NCBI GenBank assembly: GCA_964425605.1
Contig: CAYRNR010000018.1
Coordinates: forward strand, 1 to 64,000
Direction of reading: 5' to 3'
Length of the DNA stretch: 64,000 nt
Source of the DNA: CAYRNR01 sp964425605
GTDB lineage: Bacteria > Myxococcota_A > UBA796 > UBA9615 > CAYRNR01
In this document: positions 28,710 to 38,064 of the stretch, in pieces
Numbering within the stretch: the first letter of the stretch is position 1
Layout of the letters: each line of letters begins with the position of its first letter
Position numbers and translations under genes: made by a program
The notes under the pieces: generated by a model
Told to the model about the DNA's origin: nothing
Database searches by the model: none
The model's input: only the letters and a program-made list of their open reading frames with translations

Positions 28710-30254
28710 CTAGCAGGAGTCGCAGTCGGCCAGCGGGCTGTAGCGGATCGTGATCTCGTCGCCCGGATCAGGCACGGCGTCCGGCTGGAAGACCACGGCG
28801 TTGAGGACCAGGTCGTAGTCCCACCCGGAGTTCAGCGGGGCGCCGTCGATGCCGACCTGCAGGGTTTCGATGACGGGATCGCCGGTGAGCTCGAAGGTGT
28901 CCTGTCCGCCGACGGAGACCCCGGAGAGGCTTGCCAGCGTGGTCGCCCAGTCGACCGCATACAGGTCCACGATCTGCCCCGCGGTCATGGCGGCGGCAAG
29001 TTCGTATCGGGGTGCTGGCAGGAGAACCGCACCGTGGATCTTGACGTGGTCCGGGTTGTCCTTGAGGCCCTGGAGCGCGGAAACGTACGCGGCGACCGAG
29101 TCCGGCGACTCGTCGTCCTCGTCCGACACGACGATCACGTGTAGGTCGGCAGTGTCACGCAGGAACCCCGCGTTGGAACCCCCGGGGTCGGTGTTCGGCG
29201 GGGAGAGGGCCTCCCAGGCCATCTGCAGCCCCCGTTGCGTGGGGGAGCCGGCGGTGCCCACTGCGACAGCGTCGGCGAACGCCGCGTGCACGTCCGGGGT
29301 TGCGGGCGTCATGATGGGCACGGCACCCTGGAGGTTCGCAGAGTCCGTGGTCACGACACCGATGTGGTAATCCACGTCCGCGATCTCGATGAGGTCCATG
29401 AAGGTCGCGAACTGGATGGCCAGCGCGGCCTGGTCCACCAGGACGAGGCCGCCGTTGTCCACCACCCACAGGATGTCGGTCCCCTCGTTTTCCTCCTGCA
29501 CGAACGTGTCCTCCACCTCCGGACAGAGGTGCGCAGTGCCGTACTGGATGGCCTGCGCGGCCGGATGCGCCGGATCGTCGCTGTACACCGTCAGGTAGCC
29601 CGTATCCGGCAGCTCGTCCCGCGGCGTGTAGAAGATCGTGAGGCTCTCCGATTCGTTGGGCTCCAGGTAGGTCCCCGGACCGAAGTAGTAGGCGAACTCG
29701 AACTCGTCGCTCGTGGGCGCGAAGACGACGTCGTTGAGTTCGAGGGCGCCCCAGCCGACGTTGGTGATGGTGATCTCCACCTCGTGCTCGCAGCCGACGC
29801 CCAGGTCGTCGAAGGTGTGCTCCGCGGGCTCGAGCTCGATCGCCGGCGCCGCGCCCATGCCGTTCAGCGACACGGTCCCGGCGGTGAGGTCCGGATCACC
29901 GGCGATGATCCACAGCGTGCCGCTGGCCTCCTCGTTGGTCACAGGGGCGAAGGTCACGGGCAGGACGGTGTGTTCGCTGGGATCCAGGAGCCGATCGAGG
30001 CCGGTCTCGTCGAGGACGAACGATTCCGAGCCCTCGACGAACAGGTCCTCCAGCCCCAGCACGGCGTTCCCGGTGTTGCGGATCGTGATCTCCTGGGTGA
30101 GCGAGGAGCCGGCCGGGACGATCCCGAAGTCCAGCGCCAGGCGGTCCAGCTTCAACCGCGCCGTCGGCGGCTCTGCCTCGACGATCTCCTCGACCTGGCA
30201 ACCGGCGACGAACAGGGACAGGACGATCGCGATGTTCGGTCCACGCAGTCTCAT
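28710..30254 (-). CDS. Choice-of-anchor/vWA-like lipoprotein, metal site lost
   Basis: The 514-residue product has a lipobox (LFVAGC), two ASH/choice-of-anchor D repeats (ITIRNTGNAVLGLEDL; ITITNVGWGALELNDV) and a vWA-like domain starting TDILWVVDNGGLVLVDQAAL. The MIDAS DxSxS is replaced by DNGGL. Later parts of the domain (VSDEDDESPDS; DVHAAFADAVAVGTAGSPTQRG) closely match the neighbour at 30312-31586, which keeps the motif, so the loss looks secondary. The C-terminus (GDEITIRYSPLADCDSC) ends in two cysteines. The ATG at 30254 is preceded by GGGGGTG. Surface located; ligand unknown. Confidence 0.82.
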   Translation of the reverse strand: MRLRGPNIAIVLSLFVAGCQVEEIVEAEPPTARLKLDRLALDFGIVPAGSSLTQEITIRNTGNAVLGLEDLFVEGSESFVLDETGLDRLLDPSEHTVLPVTFAPVTNEEASGTLWIIAGDPDLTAGTVSLNGMGAAPAIELEPAEHTFDDLGVGCEHEVEITITNVGWGALELNDVVFAPTSDEFEFAYYFGPGTYLEPNESESLTIFYTPRDELPDTGYLTVYSDDPAHPAAQAIQYGTAHLCPEVEDTFVQEENEGTDILWVVDNGGLVLVDQAALAIQFATFMDLIEIADVDYHIGVVTTDSANLQGAVPIMTPATPDVHAAFADAVAVGTAGSPTQRGLQMAWEALSPPNTDPGGSNAGFLRDTADLHVIVVSDEDDESPDSVAAYVSALQGLKDNPDHVKIHGAVLLPAPRYELAAAMTAGQIVDLYAVDWATTLASLSGVSVGGQDTFELTGDPVIETLQVGIDGAPLNSGWDYDLVLNAVVFQPDAVPDPGDEITIRYSPLADCDSC

Positions 30255-30311
30255 GGCACCCCCATGCGATCCCGTGAGTGTCCGCACGCCCGCGAGTCCT
30301 TCAAAGGGGAT

Positions 30312-31586
30312 TCAGCAGTCGGGCTGCGCATCGTACTTCGCCGCGACGACCTGGCCGTGGCCGGGGACGTACCCGGGCTCGAACACCACGGCGTTGAGGC
30401 CGGAGTCGAAGGTCCAGCCGACGATCAGGGAGTCCTCGTCGACCGAGACCTCGAGGGAACCCTCCACGGGCACCGTGTCGAGCACGAAGGTGTCGCACGA
30501 CCCGGTGGCGCACCAGGTCAGCCCGGACAGCGCGTCCACCCATGTCGGATCGTGGATGTCGGCGACCGTGCCGTGGGCCAGGGACGCGGCGTCCTCGTAC
30601 CTCGACGCGGGCGTGGCGAGGATGCCGTGGATGAACAGGGAATCCGGATCCGCGAGCAGCAGGGAGAGGGCGCTGGCGTACGCCACGACAGTGTCCGGCG
30701 ACTGGTCGTCGGAGTCGGACACGAAGATGACGTGCAGGGACGCGTCGGGCCGGAGGAAGCCGTCGTTGGGGCCGCCGGGATCGGTGTTCGGGGTCGAGAG
30801 GGCCTCCCAGGCGACGCGCAGCCCCTCGTTGGGCGAGGAGCCGTCTGCGCCGAGCTGGACCGCGTCCGCGAAGGCCGCGTGTACGTCCGGCGTGCCGGAG
30901 TCCATGACCGCCGGGGAGCCGCGGAACAGCGGATCGGCGGTGCTCGCGACCGCGACGTGGTAGTCGATGCCACCCGCGGCGACGATGTCGATGAACGAGC
31001 CGAAGTTGAGGGCCAGCGAGGCCTGCTCCTCGGCCATGGACTCCGAGTCGTCCACGACCCACAGGATGTCGGCCTGGAGGAGGCAGTCCTGGGTGAAGAT
31101 GTCGGTGACCGGTGCGCTCCACACGCCGTTGCCGGTCTGGGTGGCCGTGTGTTCGGGGCGCACAGGATCGTCGCTGGCCACGCTCAGCACGCCCGTGTCC
31201 GGGATCTCGTCGCGCGGGGTGTGGCGGATCACCACCACCTGGACTTCGCCGGGCTCGAGGAGGCTCGCCAGGCCGGACGGGGTGCTGGCCTCGAGCTCAT
31301 CGCTGGTGGGATCGAACGACACGTCGAGGAGCGCCAGCGTCCCCCAGCCCACGTTGGTGATCTGGATCTCCGTCTCCTGCGTGCAGCCGATGGGCAGGTC
31401 CTCGAATGTGAACTCCGCGGGTTCGATGGCGACGGCCGGGGCGAGCCCGATCCCCTCCCAGGGGACGGCATCGGTCGGGAATCCCGGGCCGTCGGCGGGC
31501 GCGTCAGGCGTGCCGGCCGCCGATCCACATCCACACGCGACGAGGAGCAGCGATACCTGGATCCACGGAATCCGATGTCGCGTCAC
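30312..31586 (-). CDS. Choice-of-anchor/vWA-like lipoprotein with intact MIDAS
   Basis: The 424-residue product, starting from the GTG at 31586, has a signal with lipobox LLVAC, one ASH/choice-of-anchor repeat (IQITNVGWGTLALLDV) and a vWA-like domain beginning ADILWVVDDSESMAEEQ, where DDSES is a complete DxSxS site. A C-terminal beta domain ends KYDAQPDC. It is a close paralogue of the preceding gene; the pair probably arose by tandem duplication, with loss of one choice-of-anchor repeat here. An in-frame ATG at 31637 would add 17 residues; the GTG gives the more typical signal length but no strong ribosome site separates the two. Confidence 0.78.
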   Translation of the reverse strand: MTRHRIPWIQVSLLLVACGCGSAAGTPDAPADGPGFPTDAVPWEGIGLAPAVAIEPAEFTFEDLPIGCTQETEIQITNVGWGTLALLDVSFDPTSDELEASTPSGLASLLEPGEVQVVVIRHTPRDEIPDTGVLSVASDDPVRPEHTATQTGNGVWSAPVTDIFTQDCLLQADILWVVDDSESMAEEQASLALNFGSFIDIVAAGGIDYHVAVASTADPLFRGSPAVMDSGTPDVHAAFADAVQLGADGSSPNEGLRVAWEALSTPNTDPGGPNDGFLRPDASLHVIFVSDSDDQSPDTVVAYASALSLLLADPDSLFIHGILATPASRYEDAASLAHGTVADIHDPTWVDALSGLTWCATGSCDTFVLDTVPVEGSLEVSVDEDSLIVGWTFDSGLNAVVFEPGYVPGHGQVVAAKYDAQPDC

Positions 31587-31644
31587 GCAAGCCCCGATCC
31601 GTGCGGGTGAGTGTCCGTGGATCCGGAGATCCTCCATGCCGCGT

Positions 31645-33030
31645 TCATTCTATGGTGTCCAGCCACTGGACCTCCAGCTCTGCCGTCGTCAGCCCCAGCT
31701 CGACCACGAACGACGCCTCGAGGTCGTCGGCCACGTACAGCGCCTTGAGGGTGTCGATCCCCCAGCGGTCGCGGACGAACCCGGCGAAGTGCCCCGCGAC
31801 CGGGTAGGTCACGCCGTCGTCGTAGCCCCAGAAGTCGTCGATGAGCGCGGTCAGCGGCGGGAGGTCGCCCTCGGCGAGGTACTCCGACGCCCAGTAGTCC
31901 AGCGACTGGCCCCACCACTGGTACTCCACCATCACGGCGAGGCCCTCGCCCATCAGCGCGTAGCCGGTGTCGCCGATGCGGTGGTAGGCGACCACGTGCA
32001 CGTCCTCGTGGGCGCCGATGGCCACCACGTCGGGGCCGTACACGGCGTGGACCTCGTAGTTCATGGGGATCGCGTGGGCGTTGCCGTCGTTGCCGGTGAC
32101 GTCGCCCTTGGTCTCGTTGGTGGGATAGAGGTAGGTGTCGATGGGGAGGTCCAGTCCGGACACCTCGAGGACGTCGAGGAGATCCTGGTACGCGGCCTCC
32201 TGGTACTCGGCGATGGCGTCGATGTCCTGCGCCGCGAGGGTCCCGGGCGGGTAGTGGAACGTGTGGTTGGCGGCCTCGGTGTGCTCCAGCCCCTCGACCC
32301 AGGCCTCCCACTCGGCGCGCAGGTCGTCGGCCCACGGCGCGTAGTACCCCCAGACGTCCCCGTCGCGGCACAGATCCCCCTCGAGCTGCAGCGTCCAGCC
32401 GCTGCGCACGGCCTCGTAGTCGCGGGCCCCGGTCCAGATCGTGAACGTGGCGTACGAGCCGTCCACGGAGTTGCCCACGTACAGCAGCAGCCAGGCGTCC
32501 TCGGCAAAGGGGCTGGGATGGATGAGCGCGACGCCGTTCGCGGCGCCGTCCCAGCGGTACCCGCCGAAGGTGAAGCCCTCCTCCTCGAAGTAGACGGGCA
32601 GCGCGCCGTTGAGCTCCTCGAGCAGCGGGTTGGTGGCCAGGTGGCCCACCACGAACAGGTTGCGCTGGCGATCGTCCTCGGTGAGCTCGTCGTAGGACCT
32701 CGTCTCGAGGTCGGTCACGTACTCGCGGTACCAGTCATACACCTGCGCTGCCAGGGCCTCGTCCTCGGGGGAGCTGCCGTACACCAGGATCCCGCTGTCG
32801 GCGCCGTACCAGTCCCCGAAACCGGGGCTGGCTGTGACGTCGCAGGAGTCCACCACGCCCCAGTCGATGTCCACACGGTCCCCGGGCGTGGCGTCGTCGT
32901 CGTCGCCGGTGGCGTCGTCGTCGTCGGCCGCCGTGGTGTCGTCGTCGCCGCCGAGGAAATCGTCGTCGGACGGACAGCCTGCCAGCAGCAGGAGAAGGAC
33001 CAGGAGAGAACCGGGGTGTTCGTGTGCCAT
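31645..33030 (-). CDS. Poly-Asp lipoprotein with gluzincin-type zinc metallopeptidase motif
   Basis: The 461-residue product has a lipobox (LLLLLAGC), a short GDDDD linker and a globular domain. Residues 341-345 read HEDVH, a match to the HExxH zinc motif, followed about 20 residues later by LMGEGLAVMVEY. The GEGLA glutamate is the expected third ligand of MA-clan gluzincins (peptidase-MA-like arrangement). The N-terminal ~200 residues do not match a family I recognise. The enzyme is probably surface-anchored; substrate unknown. Ribosome site GAGGGG upstream. Confidence 0.75.
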   Translation of the reverse strand: MAHEHPGSLLVLLLLLAGCPSDDDFLGGDDDTTAADDDDATGDDDDATPGDRVDIDWGVVDSCDVTASPGFGDWYGADSGILVYGSSPEDEALAAQVYDWYREYVTDLETRSYDELTEDDRQRNLFVVGHLATNPLLEELNGALPVYFEEEGFTFGGYRWDGAANGVALIHPSPFAEDAWLLLYVGNSVDGSYATFTIWTGARDYEAVRSGWTLQLEGDLCRDGDVWGYYAPWADDLRAEWEAWVEGLEHTEAANHTFHYPPGTLAAQDIDAIAEYQEAAYQDLLDVLEVSGLDLPIDTYLYPTNETKGDVTGNDGNAHAIPMNYEVHAVYGPDVVAIGAHEDVHVVAYHRIGDTGYALMGEGLAVMVEYQWWGQSLDYWASEYLAEGDLPPLTALIDDFWGYDDGVTYPVAGHFAGFVRDRWGIDTLKALYVADDLEASFVVELGLTTAELEVQWLDTIE

Positions 33031-33132
33031 GGGAGCCCCTCGCGTGGCGCTGTGGACGAGTCTAGCTCGGGTAGCCTGGGGTACCCCACGAACGAAGCGG
33101 TGGTACTATTCCGTCGCCTGGCGGGAGGCGGC

Positions 33133-34875
33133 ATGGACAACAGCAGAACTCTGGGAATCGGGGTGGTCGTGGTGCTCGTGTGCGCGGGTTGCCCGGAACG
33201 TCAGGTCCTCCTCGACTTCGACGGCGACGGGTATCCCGACGAGCTGGACTGTGACGCCTCGGACCCCGAGATCAACCCCGGAGCGGACGAGGTGCCCTGC
33301 GACGGCGCCGACAACGACTGCGACGCGGCCACCACCGACGATCCGGACGCCGACGGGGACGGCCACGGCGCGTGCGACGGCGACTGCGCAGACGACGATC
33401 CCGCGGTCCACCCCGATGCGGTGGAGCTGTGCGACGGGCTGGACAACGACTGTGACGGAGCCCCGGGAGAGGACGAGGTGGACGCCGACGGCGACGGCTG
33501 GCTCGCCTGCGACGGGGACTGCGACGACGACGGCGCTGTGGAGAGCTGCGGCCCGGTGGGCGAGTTCTCCGTGACGGCCGCGCACGTGGTCTTCCAGGGG
33601 GAGGAAGAGGGGGACATGGCCGGGGTCCGGGTCGCGTCCGCCGGTGACGTCAACGGCGACGGGTACGACGACCTCGTCATCGGGGCAGAGGGGCACGACG
33701 ACGGCCACACGGACGCGGGCGCGGCGTACCTGTTCCACGGCCCGGTGGCGCCCGGCGTGGTCGACCTGGCGCAGGCCCACGCCAAGCTGGTCGGGGAGGC
33801 CGGCGACGACATGGCGGGGGGAGAGTCCCTCGGTGGGGGAGGGGACCTGGATGGCGACGGCACGGACGACCTGCTCGTCGCCGCGTCCCACCATGACGCC
33901 GCTGGCGAGAACGCGGGCGCCGTGTACGTGACGTTCGGTCCGGTGCCCGCGGGCCGCGCGACCCTGGACTCGGCAGACGCCAAGCTCACCGGCGCGGGCG
34001 CGGGCGGACGCGCCGGGCGTGCGGCGGTCCTCGACGGCGATCTGGACGGGGATGGGCAGCACGATCTCGTCGTGGGCGAGTTCGACGGCGACAGCGGCGG
34101 GCCCGGCGCGATCCACATGGTGCTGGGCCCCCTCGAGGCGGGGGAGATGTCCCTGAGGGACGCGGCCGCGACGTGGACGGGGGAGAACGACGGCGATCTG
34201 GCGGGCTGCTCGGCGGTCTACGTCGGCGACACGGACGGCGACGGCACCGACGAGGTCCTGGTGGGGGCCAGCAACTGGGCTGGCCAGTCGGGCACGGCCT
34301 ACCTGGTCTCGTGGTCCGTGGGCGAGGGGGAGCTCGCCGACGCCGCGACCGTGTTCCGCGGCTCCTCGGGCGAGCGCGCCGGGTACGCCGTCGGGGCGGC
34401 CGGCGATCTGAACGGCGACGGACTCGCCGACGCGATCGTGGGCGCCCACGACGCGGCCGATGAGGCGGGCCACACCTACGTGATCCTGTCCCCCTTCGAC
34501 GCGGGTGTCGTGGACATGTCCGTCGCCGACATCGTCGTGGAGGGTGTGAACGCGCATCAGGAGAGCGGCCGCTCCATCGCCAGCGGGGATCTCGACGGCG
34601 ACGGCGTGCGCGACCTGGCCGTGGGCGCCGACGGCTGGGAGGGCGACGCGGGCGCGGCGCTGTTGCTCTACGGCCCCTTCGAGGGGGGCACGCTCTCCCT
34701 CGACTTCGCGGATGCTCTGTTCATCGGCGACGCCGCGGGCGACGAGGCCGGCCGGTCCCTGGCCGTGGTCGGGGACGCGGACGGCGACGGCTACGACGAT
34801 CTGCTCGTCGGCGCCCGCGGTGTGGAGGACCAGCGCGGCCACGCCTACCTGATCTACGCCGGCCTGGCCCGCTGA
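33133..34875 (+). CDS. MopE-repeat plus seven-bladed FG-GAP lipoprotein
   Basis: The 580-residue product has a lipobox (VVLVCAGC), then two to three MopE-type repeats with alternating DGDGY loops (CDGADNDCDA; CDGLDNDCDG), then seven FG-GAP blades (GDVNGDGYDDLVIGAE through GDADGDGYDDLLVGAR). The order is reversed relative to the protein at 1637-3586, where the MopE repeats follow the propeller. No C-terminal anchor, so tethering is by lipid. GGGAGG precedes the ATG by five bases. Likely a calcium-dependent surface protein (inference). Confidence 0.87.
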   Translation: MDNSRTLGIGVVVVLVCAGCPERQVLLDFDGDGYPDELDCDASDPEINPGADEVPCDGADNDCDAATTDDPDADGDGHGACDGDCADDDPAVHPDAVELCDGLDNDCDGAPGEDEVDADGDGWLACDGDCDDDGAVESCGPVGEFSVTAAHVVFQGEEEGDMAGVRVASAGDVNGDGYDDLVIGAEGHDDGHTDAGAAYLFHGPVAPGVVDLAQAHAKLVGEAGDDMAGGESLGGGGDLDGDGTDDLLVAASHHDAAGENAGAVYVTFGPVPAGRATLDSADAKLTGAGAGGRAGRAAVLDGDLDGDGQHDLVVGEFDGDSGGPGAIHMVLGPLEAGEMSLRDAAATWTGENDGDLAGCSAVYVGDTDGDGTDEVLVGASNWAGQSGTAYLVSWSVGEGELADAATVFRGSSGERAGYAVGAAGDLNGDGLADAIVGAHDAADEAGHTYVILSPFDAGVVDMSVADIVVEGVNAHQESGRSIASGDLDGDGVRDLAVGADGWEGDAGAALLLYGPFEGGTLSLDFADALFIGDAAGDEAGRSLAVVGDADGDGYDDLLVGARGVEDQRGHAYLIYAGLAR

Positions 34876-34893
34876 ACTGGCCCGCGCGCTCGA

Positions 34894-34913
34894 CCGTGCA
34901 CGCCCGTGCACGG
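34894..34913. terminator. GC-rich hairpin after the FG-GAP gene
   Basis: CCGTGCAC, a 4-base loop and GTGCACGG form a perfect 8 bp stem 19 bp after the stop of the upstream gene. There is no U-tract, so an intrinsic terminator is only possible; a protein-binding palindrome upstream of the next gene is an alternative. Confidence 0.4.
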
Positions 34914-35008
34914 GGACCAACCTGCCCTTTCGTGCGACAGACCGGGTTTGAGACACTGGTATCCGTCGGCACCGCGCGCCAGCCGCCGACCACGTGGAGG
35001 GAAGGATC

Positions 35009-36670
35009 ATGAAGCTCGCCCATCTCTTGCTGATCGTGTGTGTGCCATTCCTCCTGCTGGGGTGCGGTGCCAACCCAGAGCCAGCGGACGACGACGATGA
35101 CGACGAGGGTTGCATGGGGGACGACGACGACATCGGCGACGATGACGACATCTGCGAGAAGTACGCCACGTGGGAGCCCTCCGGGGGCGGCGACGACGAC
35201 ATGGCGAGCGGCGACGACGACGATGCGTGCGGCGACGACGACGATCTGGCCGACGACGACGACGCGACGGGCGACGACGACGACGCGGCCGGCGACGACG
35301 ACGCGGCAGGGGACGACGACGCGACGGCGGACGACGACGAGCCCGAGGTCTGCGAGGACCTGCCCGCCGGCCCGCGCACGTTGTACATGTCGGCCGACGA
35401 CTCCAACTCCCAGGCGGCGCCGGCCCTGGCGCGGCAGTGGATCCGCGAGGGGCGCGCCATCGATGGAGCCATGCGTCCCTACGAGTTCCTCAACTACTAC
35501 CGCTTCGACTACCCCCCGGCCGACAGCGGGCACGTGGACATCGTCCCGCAGATGCGCGACAACGGCGACGGGACCTACAACATCCTCGTCGGTGTGGTGG
35601 CACCCCGGTGGGAGTGCATCGGGCGGCGGCCGCGGTCCCTGACCTTCAGCATCGACCGCTCCGGCTCCATGTCGGGCCAGCCGCTTCGCAACGTGCGCTC
35701 GACCATGTGCGAGATCGCGGGCAACCTGCACGCCGGCGACGTCGTGTCCGTCGTGACCTGGGACAGCACCACCTCGACGCCGCTGGAGAACGAGGTGGTG
35801 GACGGGCCGTTCGATCCCGACCTCATGGCGGTCATCGACGGCCTGACCTCGGGCGGTTCGACCAACCTCAACAGCGGGCTCGTGCGGGCGTACGAGCTCG
35901 CCGAGGCCGCCTACGACCCGCAGCGGCTCAACCGCGTCCTGCTGATGAGCGACGGCGGGGCCAACACCGGCCAGACCAACATCGATCTGATCGCCGAGCA
36001 CGCGGAGGACGGCGACGCCGAGGGCATCTACATGGCGGGTGTCGGCACCGCGACCACGGCCTACTCCTACCGCGAGGAGCTGATGAACCAGGTCACCGAC
36101 GCGGGCAAGGGCGCCTACGTGTACATCGACACCGCGGACGAGGCGGATCACGTGTTCGGCAACGACGAGCGGTTCCTGACCGTGATGGAGGTCGCCGCGC
36201 GTGAGGTCCAGCTGTCGGTCACGCTACCTGACGGCTACGCCCTCGACGTGTTCCACGGCGAGGAGGTCTCCGGCGATCCCTCCGAGGTGGAACCCCAGCA
36301 CCTGTCCCCCGACGACGCGATGCTGTACCACTTCGCCATCGCGGACTGCGATCTGGACACCCACGACGGCGGCGAGACGTTCGAGTTCTCGGTGACCTGG
36401 ATCGACCCGGTGACGCGTGCCACCCAGACCGACACCTTCGCCGCGACGCGCGACGCCATGGTCGCTGCCGCGGGGGCTCAACTCCTCAAGGCGGACGCGG
36501 TCGTCGCCTACGCGCGCGCCCTGGTGGAGGCGCCGCGCCTCCCGCACTCCGAGCGTGATCCCTACCTCGACGACGTCATCGCGCAGGTGGAGGACGCCTA
36601 CAACCAGACCCAGGACACCGATCTGCTGGAGATCGCCGATCTGCTCCAGGAGTACAAGGGTGTGATCTAG
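35009..36670 (+). CDS. YfbK-like vWA lipoprotein with very long poly-Asp linker
   Basis: The 553-residue product has a lipobox (LLLGC) and an exceptionally Asp-rich segment of ~90 residues. It then has the N-terminal vWA-associated segment (MRPYEFLNYYRFDYPPAD) and a complete vWA domain with DRSGSM (Asp216) plus GGSTNL and the later SDGGANTG, all MIDAS elements intact. A C-terminal beta-helical part follows (VQLSVTLPDGYALDVFHG; YARALVEAPR). YfbK/YwmD-type proteins are surface or periplasmic and bind protein ligands via metal. Its stop shares a CTAG with the convergent gene. Confidence 0.85.
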   Translation: MKLAHLLLIVCVPFLLLGCGANPEPADDDDDDEGCMGDDDDIGDDDDICEKYATWEPSGGGDDDMASGDDDDACGDDDDLADDDDATGDDDDAAGDDDAAGDDDATADDDEPEVCEDLPAGPRTLYMSADDSNSQAAPALARQWIREGRAIDGAMRPYEFLNYYRFDYPPADSGHVDIVPQMRDNGDGTYNILVGVVAPRWECIGRRPRSLTFSIDRSGSMSGQPLRNVRSTMCEIAGNLHAGDVVSVVTWDSTTSTPLENEVVDGPFDPDLMAVIDGLTSGGSTNLNSGLVRAYELAEAAYDPQRLNRVLLMSDGGANTGQTNIDLIAEHAEDGDAEGIYMAGVGTATTAYSYREELMNQVTDAGKGAYVYIDTADEADHVFGNDERFLTVMEVAAREVQLSVTLPDGYALDVFHGEEVSGDPSEVEPQHLSPDDAMLYHFAIADCDLDTHDGGETFEFSVTWIDPVTRATQTDTFAATRDAMVAAAGAQLLKADAVVAYARALVEAPRLPHSERDPYLDDVIAQVEDAYNQTQDTDLLEIADLLQEYKGVI

Positions 36671-38064
36671 CGCTGCGCCCTGCGGCTGCGTATGCGCAGC
36701 TCGTTGCGCGACAGCTCCCGCCAGTCGGGCCCGAGGAGCTCGTCGAGCATCTCCATGGTCTCCTCGGGTGTCATGCCGGTGTTGCCATAGTGGCGCTCCC
36801 AGAAGCGCAGCCACCAGTCCGCAGGCGGGGTCTTGTCGCCGTCGTACTCCGTGGGCCGGCCGGTCTCTCCGTCCACCACCAACGAGCCCACGTAGTCGGC
36901 CTGGTCGTACACGCGCTGGATCTGCTCGGCGATGTCCGTCATGTCCTCGGCGGACACCACGCCGTTGCTGGTGGCCTTGTAGAACTGGACGGTGACGCGG
37001 ACGGGGAAGGCCGGGTCGCGCTCGATCTCGAGGTCGTCGATCTCGGTGAAGGGGCCCTCGACGCGACCGTGCCCGATGACCGCGGCCTCCACGTCGCTCG
37101 CGCGCTCCATCGGCGCGGCCGCCATGGCCTCGCCCTCGGCCTCCTCGTAGTAGTCGTAGTCGTCGAACATCATCGGATTCTTCTGCTTCAGCGGCACCTG
37201 GATCAGCAGGACCATGTTCAGGCCCTCCTCACCGGCGGCGCTCGCAGCCGGCTCGCCCTTCTTGCCGCCGGTCCCGTCCTGCTCGGCCTGGAAGTCGCTC
37301 AGGCGCTGGCCGGTGAACACCGCGCGCTCGCCGTCCTTGTTGAAGAACAACCGCTGACCCCACGTACCGCCGGAGTCGAAGCCGTCGCGCTGGTTGTCGA
37401 TCACCGTCACCGACGTGCCCTCCCGCGTCGCGAGGATGGTCAGCACGGCGGGGTCCCCTGCGTACGACTGGTAGTTGAACAGCACCGGGTTGAACTCGGC
37501 GATGCCCTCCTTCGGGATGGGCAGGAACGCCGCCTGGGCGCTGACGAGCACGTGGGTGTCGCGCTCGGCGAGCAGGGAGTTCTCGTCGCCGGCCCAGGAG
37601 CTCGGCTCGTGCAGGTAGGCCGGGAGGTCGCCCAGCAGCTGGTCCAGGCTCACCTTGCGCAGCTCGTCGCCGTCCTCGTTGCCCACCAGCAGGTGGAAGT
37701 CCTCCATGGCCAGGTCGGCCGTGACGTCCTCGAAGTTGGGGAACCGGATGACGGGCATGCACGTGAGGTCGAACTCCTCGGTCCGCGGGTCCATCTCCTG
37801 CACCTGGATCGTCATGTCCGAGATGTTGGGCCCCACCGACGAGTTGTCGTAGCGCCCCGTGTCCTCCCACGTCACGTTGAGGATCTGCAGCCCGTGCTTT
37901 GCGGCCAGGGCCTGGGCCTCGGCGTCGTACACCATGGCCGCGCTGTCCGCGACCACCTGGCGATAGGCCTCGTACTGCTCCACCTCGCCGCCGACGGCGG
38001 GCAGGGCCAGGGTGAGGCACGCGGCCGTGGAGAGGGAGAGGATGGAGGGAATCGTCGGTCTCAT
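36667..38064 (-). CDS. Exported protein of unknown function
   Basis: The 465-residue product has a signal peptide (STAACLTLALPAVGG) after the ATG at 38064, which has GAGGAG upstream. The mature protein is soluble, with an acidic middle (MMFDDYDYYEEAEGEAMA) and a C-terminal acidic-to-basic tail (RIRSRRAQR). I recognise no domain. It is convergent with the vWA lipoprotein, sharing its stop region, and divergent from the metallophosphoesterase. Confidence 0.65.
   Translation of the reverse strand: MRPTIPSILSLSTAACLTLALPAVGGEVEQYEAYRQVVADSAAMVYDAEAQALAAKHGLQILNVTWEDTGRYDNSSVGPNISDMTIQVQEMDPRTEEFDLTCMPVIRFPNFEDVTADLAMEDFHLLVGNEDGDELRKVSLDQLLGDLPAYLHEPSSWAGDENSLLAERDTHVLVSAQAAFLPIPKEGIAEFNPVLFNYQSYAGDPAVLTILATREGTSVTVIDNQRDGFDSGGTWGQRLFFNKDGERAVFTGQRLSDFQAEQDGTGGKKGEPAASAAGEEGLNMVLLIQVPLKQKNPMMFDDYDYYEEAEGEAMAAAPMERASDVEAAVIGHGRVEGPFTEIDDLEIERDPAFPVRVTVQFYKATSNGVVSAEDMTDIAEQIQRVYDQADYVGSLVVDGETGRPTEYDGDKTPPADWWLRFWERHYGNTGMTPEETMEMLDELLGPDWRELSRNELRIRSRRAQR

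Noticed and set aside
33106..35472. Long minus-strand frame opposite the FG-GAP and vWA genes
   Set aside because: Its Ser/Val-rich parts are simply the complement of GAC repeats; no start, signal or domain.
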